Positions 10,301 through 16,300 of a stretch of DNA of 25,522 bases are shown one piece after another. Source of the stretch: Lenisia limosa (Eukaryota > Breviatea); the NCBI GenBank assembly GCA_001655205.1, contig LPNZ01008619.1, positions 1 through 25,522 on the forward strand, read 5' to 3'. Every line of letters starts with the position of its first letter. Position 1 is the stretch's first letter. The notes beneath the pieces were generated by a model that saw nothing but the letters and a program-made list of their open reading frames with translations, ran no database searches and was not told the origin of the DNA. The translations under genes and the position numbers were made by a program.

Positions 10301-13300
10301 CACTTCGATCGAAAAAAGACTGAACCCCTCGATAAATCCTCTAAAACTATCGATACTTTACCGGTCTTTTTCGTATCGAAGTGAAGCCTAAATATACATC
10401 ATTTCAAAGTATAGAACTTCGTCCCTAATATGATAGTAAGTCCAAACTTTTAGAGAAGAGAATATTCTCAAACCTTGGTTATACCCTCAACACTATTGTG
10501 CATCATGCCTGTCGGCGACCAGTTAAGTACAAAGAACTTCTCCCCTTCCTGTGAGTTTGGCTGCTTCAAATGAGACACGGCCTAACTCGTTAATATCGAA
10601 TACGAATAAAGGCGGGGAAACAGTCAATTGCAAAGACGTATGATGCGGAACGATTGATACTACAACGCCGACACAACATCAGAATGCTAACCTGGGTAAT
10701 AGCACTTGACACAACAACTGGGTCCACGGCCTGTAGCTCTTGAGAGCTTTGCCGTGAAAGCCTGCCAATCCGGTCACAATAACAGGGAAAACAGTGGAAC
10801 CAAATAATACAATCCTATCGACAGGCAAACTGAATAGATGACAACATGCCCCCCAACCCTGGAGAAGGTTGTAACCTCGGCGTTTGATTGGCCGGCATCG
10901 GGGGCAGATCCTGGGTGTATGAGTTTGCTGATAAAGGAGCACATTAACCACCCCTCTTTTTTCCCTCTTTTGACTTTTGGATATGCATAATCCTGGTTCT
11001 GAAAAGACGCTGTCTAGGACAATCTCGGTTTGTCCAGGACCGCCCACCTCATCCTTTAGCGACATACGGTACTGCCATGAGAAGCTTGGGTTGGTTTTGA
11101 TCCTCAAGGCCATGAGAGGACTCACACTAACGCCGCCCTTTGGTGCACCCTGTTCGGCTCGAGCGGCTGTAAGGTCACACCAAATGTCCAGTTAAACTGT
11201 TGGCTCAATTGCCCTCTGAGTGCCCCCAAACCTTGTCCTACAGCGCCATTGACATTCTGAGGGTCCCACATCAAATATACGGGTTTACTGTGTCCTACAA
11301 CTCCTCCAACACACGGGCCTATCGAATGAGGAGAGGGGGGGATAGAACAGAAACCTTGGAGATATACTGATTGTGTTTTGATACTGTTGCGGAGCGATTA
11401 AAAATAAGTTGATAATATTTTTTTCTTATTTTTAATAAAAAAATCAATCGCATACTTATTTCATACTCCCCATACCAGTCGCAGCTCCCACACGCATCAC
11501 AAAGGCAGGAAGGCCGTCGTCAAGGTTTTTCCTGTTGACCACCCCCATCGCGTCTTGCATCATCAGCGACATTGCTGCAAGGTTAAGTCAACAGGATTAT
11601 AAGGGAACCCAGCCTTCTCAATCTGAACATCATGTCTAAATCCGATTGCCCCTCACCAGCAATGGAGTGGACATGAGTGGCCGATGTTCTTGGGATGCCT
11701 GCAACACAAAGGTAGGCGTCACCTATCGTACAAACATGGTGGCATTCTGGGTAAGTTAGTAAGGTGAGAGATTGGGAAAAAATGTCAATACAATGTTTAT
11801 AGACAGTCTTGACTACCATTAAAGCACAACAAACGCTGACAATATCTCAGAAAACCCTCAGACCTTGACGGTCACAAATGGTATCGAAGGCATTGAAGAG
11901 TCTCGATATCATAATCGACACCTGCGTATCATGAGTGGCAATGACAGACAAGTGGTAATGCTAGAGTGCCATTGGGGCCAAACCTGTTCCGGCTGAAGAG
12001 TGTGCGATGTCATTGTGAAACCAGCCAAGTCACTCTAAGAGACTCAGGATCATGGTTATGTTGTTAGTGTCATCCACTCAAACCCCAACCCATCACCCAT
12101 CACGAGGGATTTACTTCGGTTCGAAAAAGACCGGTAAAATATCGATAGTTTTCGTCGATTTATCGAGAAATACAGTCTTTTTTCGGACCGAAGTGAAGCC
12201 CTACCATCACCCTACCTGCAGAAATGAGATTTCTTTGAAGTGTTCTGCAACCACCTCGCCAGGCATGGCGTTGATCATCTGCTGCACAATATGGCCGGGG
12301 AGAAGATTAGACAGCTGTAGGAGAGGGGGCGGTAAATAGGATAGCCTCATGCTAGGATCGAGGATTATCGAGCAATTGTCATATTGGCCTACAAGGTCGG
12401 TTGTGGCTCGGAGCTGTTGGTTGAGATCTTTGGAGATCTTAAACTGAGAGCGCCACCCGCCATCGATGGTGCGCGCCAGACGTGACGCAACCCACCACGC
12501 CAACGTGTTGAACACAACTTAGGGGGGGTGAGGAAGGACCCAATATTAAAATTATACTGGAGGATTGTGGGGGGGGGAGGGGATCAACACAGTTTTTAGT
12601 GTCCTCAGCATACCTGGTATGACCCAGTCAACAATGTCAACTGAATCGGAGATGTAGTACACCAGGAGAATTGCAAGGTAAATAAACAGCAAGATGCGCT
12701 GAAAGGTCATGATGTGACGAAAATCATTCAGACCGAAATAAATTCGTGGACCCCCAACTTGATTAGTGACAAAGGGACAATATAGGACAAGAAGGTAGGC
12801 AATTTGGCTTGTCGTCTCGCTAATGGCATATTCATAGGGCTCCATGAAGTCCATGTAATTGCGAACAGAGGAGGTCTCGCTCAAAACGGTTTCCTAATTG
12901 GTGATTCACCCAAAACTCAAACTAGTTTCCTAATACTGAATCTTTTATTTTATCCACATTTATGTCTGCATTTAAACACCCCTTGGCAGGCATTCCATTT
13001 CGATTATTACCACAAACCTTGGCAGCAGCCAGAATGAGAGGGAGAAGCATGATGACGGATATTGCCGCAATAGTGGGGTCGTAAATGGCCACAAGCTCAG
13101 GGCGGCGGTTCGTCATCCACGATGAAAACGTCTGCATACTCACCAGTGTAGCTCCCAAGATAATGTAGGCTGGAGTGTGAGCAAACGAGGGCTTTATCTG
13201 GACGACCCTCCATATTGATAAAGAATACTAAGAAGTAAGTCAAAGGTAGATAACAACATACTCCCCCTATTCATACGATATGTAGCGAGAAAACCATCAT

Positions 13301-16300
13301 AATACTAGGGCAACTAGCGAGAAAACCATCATAATACTAGGGCAACTAGTGCTAAAACCATCATAATACTAGGGCAACTAGTGCTAAAACCATCATAATA
13401 CTAGGGCAACTAGTGCTAAAACCATCATAATACTAGCGCAACTAGTGCTAAAACCATCATAATGCTAGGTGCGTACTTTGAACCCATTTTTGTCCGAAAA
13501 GTGGGAGGTAGGTCAGCATCCAGGTCAGTGCAATAAGAGGGGCTAATATCTGGGGGGGAGTAAAATTGGAAAATTTATGAAAAAAAATGACCCAAATCAA
13601 CTCTGTTGGCCAACAAAACACAAGGGTTGATAACAACAAAACANNNNNNNNNNNNNNNNNNNNNNNNNNNNNNNNNNNNNNNNNNNNNNNNNNNNNNNNN
13701 NNNNNNNNNNNNNNNNNNNNNNNNNNNAATGGAAGGGGAAAAGATATCATACCTTCGCAGTTTTCAAAGTACTATTTCGAATGACTACAAAACGTTCCTA
13801 AAACATAAAAAACCGGAGCAACTTCAGGATATCAAATCAACAAACCATGCAATCATCACCAAACACACTTCATCGGATCGGTTCGTAAACTCCTCACATC
13901 CACACTCCTCTGATGTCCTCAGTGCCTCTGACTCAAACCTGGGAGGGGGAGTGAACAATGCTGTACGGTGTGGTGGAAGCGCATTCGGGTTTGCCACCTA
14001 TTTATTCGGGTTTGCCTCCTATTCGGGTTTGCCTCCTATTTATAGAACTTACCAGTAATCATCTTCGGGGTCACTTTCATCGGAAATATAGCTTTCATCG
14101 TCAGACGAGGAATCCGAGCTAAGATCAATAAGATATGGCATTCAGTCTCACCATTGCTCAGTAAAGGTCTTGATTTCGCTGTTATTCAGTCCTGTCTTGC
14201 CAGTGTTGACCGTCACCGTCTTGTTATTCATCCCCGCTTCTCCTGTCTTCTCACCAGCTGGAACGTAAGCTGTTGAAAGCTATCAATTCCTGACATGTGA
14301 AATACCCAATTACTCCGGGCCAAAACAGACTAGCAAAATATTGGCATCGAATTTGAATACTCGGTACCAAAGCTCACCGGTCACCAACAGGTACTCCGCA
14401 TCACCCGAAGGCGACGCTTGCATTGAAATATGCGGGGCATTGGAGCGTGCTGGAGGATAAGACATTTTCAACATGCTTCCTTTTAGCCCGATGCTTACCT
14501 TTGATGTTGCATTTATCATCAAAATCCTTGCTTGGAAGGGAGGTCTAAAACGGTCAAATCCAGGGATACTTGGGTATTGGGAGGGGGGGGTGCAGAAACG
14601 TAATTCATTATTGTCTCAGCAGCGACTTATACAAAACCCAGTCACATTCGGTTTTCTGGTGCTGGATCGGCTTTTGAAAACGCTGCCGACAAAAGAACGG
14701 CTGGCTACACGGGACTGTATGCGCTGAGGCCTCTGGAGGGTTAGCGGAGGGGGCAGCAACATATGTCAATAAGGCTTCACTTCGGTTCGAAAAAAGACTG
14801 AATTTCTCGATAAATCCTCGAAAACTATTGATATTTTACCGATTTTTTTTAAACCGAAGTGAAACCCTATCTAACCAATAACCAAATGGAAATAGTTCAT
14901 GTGGAAATAGTGCGTGTCAACCTTTTTAGCTTGGGGCTTTACGATGGTGGAGAGATGGTAGGTTTTTTTATCTCCAACACCTTTGATAAACACCATTCCT
15001 GGGGGTGAGACCAGACCAATAAACACCGTTCCTGGGGGTGAGACCAGACCAATAAACACCCTGGGGGTGAGACCAGACCAACTCATGAAGTAAAATTATT
15101 TTAAACCCGAAAAATCAGTGCCAGTATTCTGATGCTTACCTCTCTCATAGAATCGATTCCTCATAGAGGACGGTACGGCTTCGAAGAATGCGGTTGACAC
15201 CTGAATGCGGTTCCATTCACAAGTGGTCATCATTCTGGGGGGAAATAAAACGCAAAACCAAAGATAACTGAAATCAAATATGTGCGCAACAAGAGGGTTC
15301 ATTTGCATGGTATGACAAACACCTCAGATACCTTGAGGCGTAGTTCATAGTGGTACCGAAGGCCTTGTATCTGGGGTGGACTTCTCCCACAATACCGGCA
15401 GTGAGCGGTCCTATGTGCATGCCAATCTGATGATGAGTCCTACCTTTTTGCATAATATGATGATTATGTTATCAAGCATCAATTTCGCACCTTTACACTC
15501 CCCCATTTTCGAGCCCTTGCAGCATGGTACATGTCGAGTATGCAGTGCGTGGCTGAGGCTGCCGGGAGGGGAACGGTCTCAGGAATTCCGACCGCAACAA
15601 CATACCTATTGGTCAGTATTGCGTAGATTGTCATAAATATATAAAATATGCTAGGCTTCCTTCCACCCACGTGTGTTCCACATTTTCCATTTTGAAGACA
15701 GTCGGATGTTTCTCCAAAATCTGAAAAGTCAGTGCAGCATTAAATCGAACCTCCCACCCAATGTTCTCCCATAACCCCCCCGGGCCTACGTCATCGAACA
15801 CTTTGAAGATGGTTTTAAGTTTGGAGACGACAGGGTGTAATTTGTTGGCTCGGGGGGTGGCGAAGCCGGCAAAAGAGCTCTCAATGGAGATGTCAGACTG
15901 GGGGGGGGTAAAATTGGAAAATTTATGAAACAAAAAAAGCCCAAAATCAACTCTGTTGGTTGACAACACGAGGGTTATAACAACAAAATAAAGCCCAGGC
16001 CAGCACCGCATCCCATCACTCCAGCGTACGTAAAGAGGGAATTATTAACTAATTAAGGGCTCCCCCCCACGCCACTAATGCTCTCCTGAAGAGAGTCTTT
16101 GGAATGAGTTCGTCTCAGGAAAAGTTCGTTTTTAGTGTGTTGTGGCCGCACAGTTCCCACATTCGCTTCCGACACCTGAACGTGTGAGACATATTCATGA
16201 CCATTATGCGTGCTATTATTCATGACTATTATGTGAAGAATTGATATGAAGAATTAAAGAATTGATATGAAGAATTGATATGAAGAATTGAGACGAACTG

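Larger units (their letters stand above)
4311..10910 (-). other. Long low-complexity C-terminal tail of the cyclase
   Basis: Exons: 10858-10910, 10692-10761, 10531-10581, 10159-10224, 9906-10001, 9668-9737, 9505-9583, 9230-9350, 8996-9148, 8876-8929, 8614-8726, 8381-8504, 8226-8265, 8068-8185, 7765-7861, 7589-7633, 7434-7504, 7271-7329, 6882-6985, 6343-6751, 6104-6182, 5845-5987, 5734-5751, gap, 5539->5564, 5370-5394, 5295-5322, 5030-5158, 4824-4919, 4311-4649. All junctions conserve phase except across the gap. The product is rich in Ser, Pro, Asp, Glu and Gln. One better-folded patch (exon 8996-9148) has [18 protein letters not shown] and a likely helix. The last exon is Pro/His/Arg-rich. 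Function unknown; perhaps a scaffold or phospho-regulated tail. The join 10581-10159 is the weakest. Confidence 0.6.

Noticed and set aside
11166-11196. A frame reading [10 protein letters not shown] on the minus strand, resembling the cyclase DIWGDTVN motif
   Set aside because: An in-frame TAA precedes it directly and no acceptor joins it in phase. Splicing from 11232 to 11166 keeps frame and yields both KPVYLMW and AARAEQ, so the motif is coincidental and no frameshift is needed.
13285-13466. Regular 32-bp direct repeats suggesting a CRISPR array
   Set aside because: The units are contiguous with no unique spacers, lie in a eukaryotic intron, and no cas genes are present.
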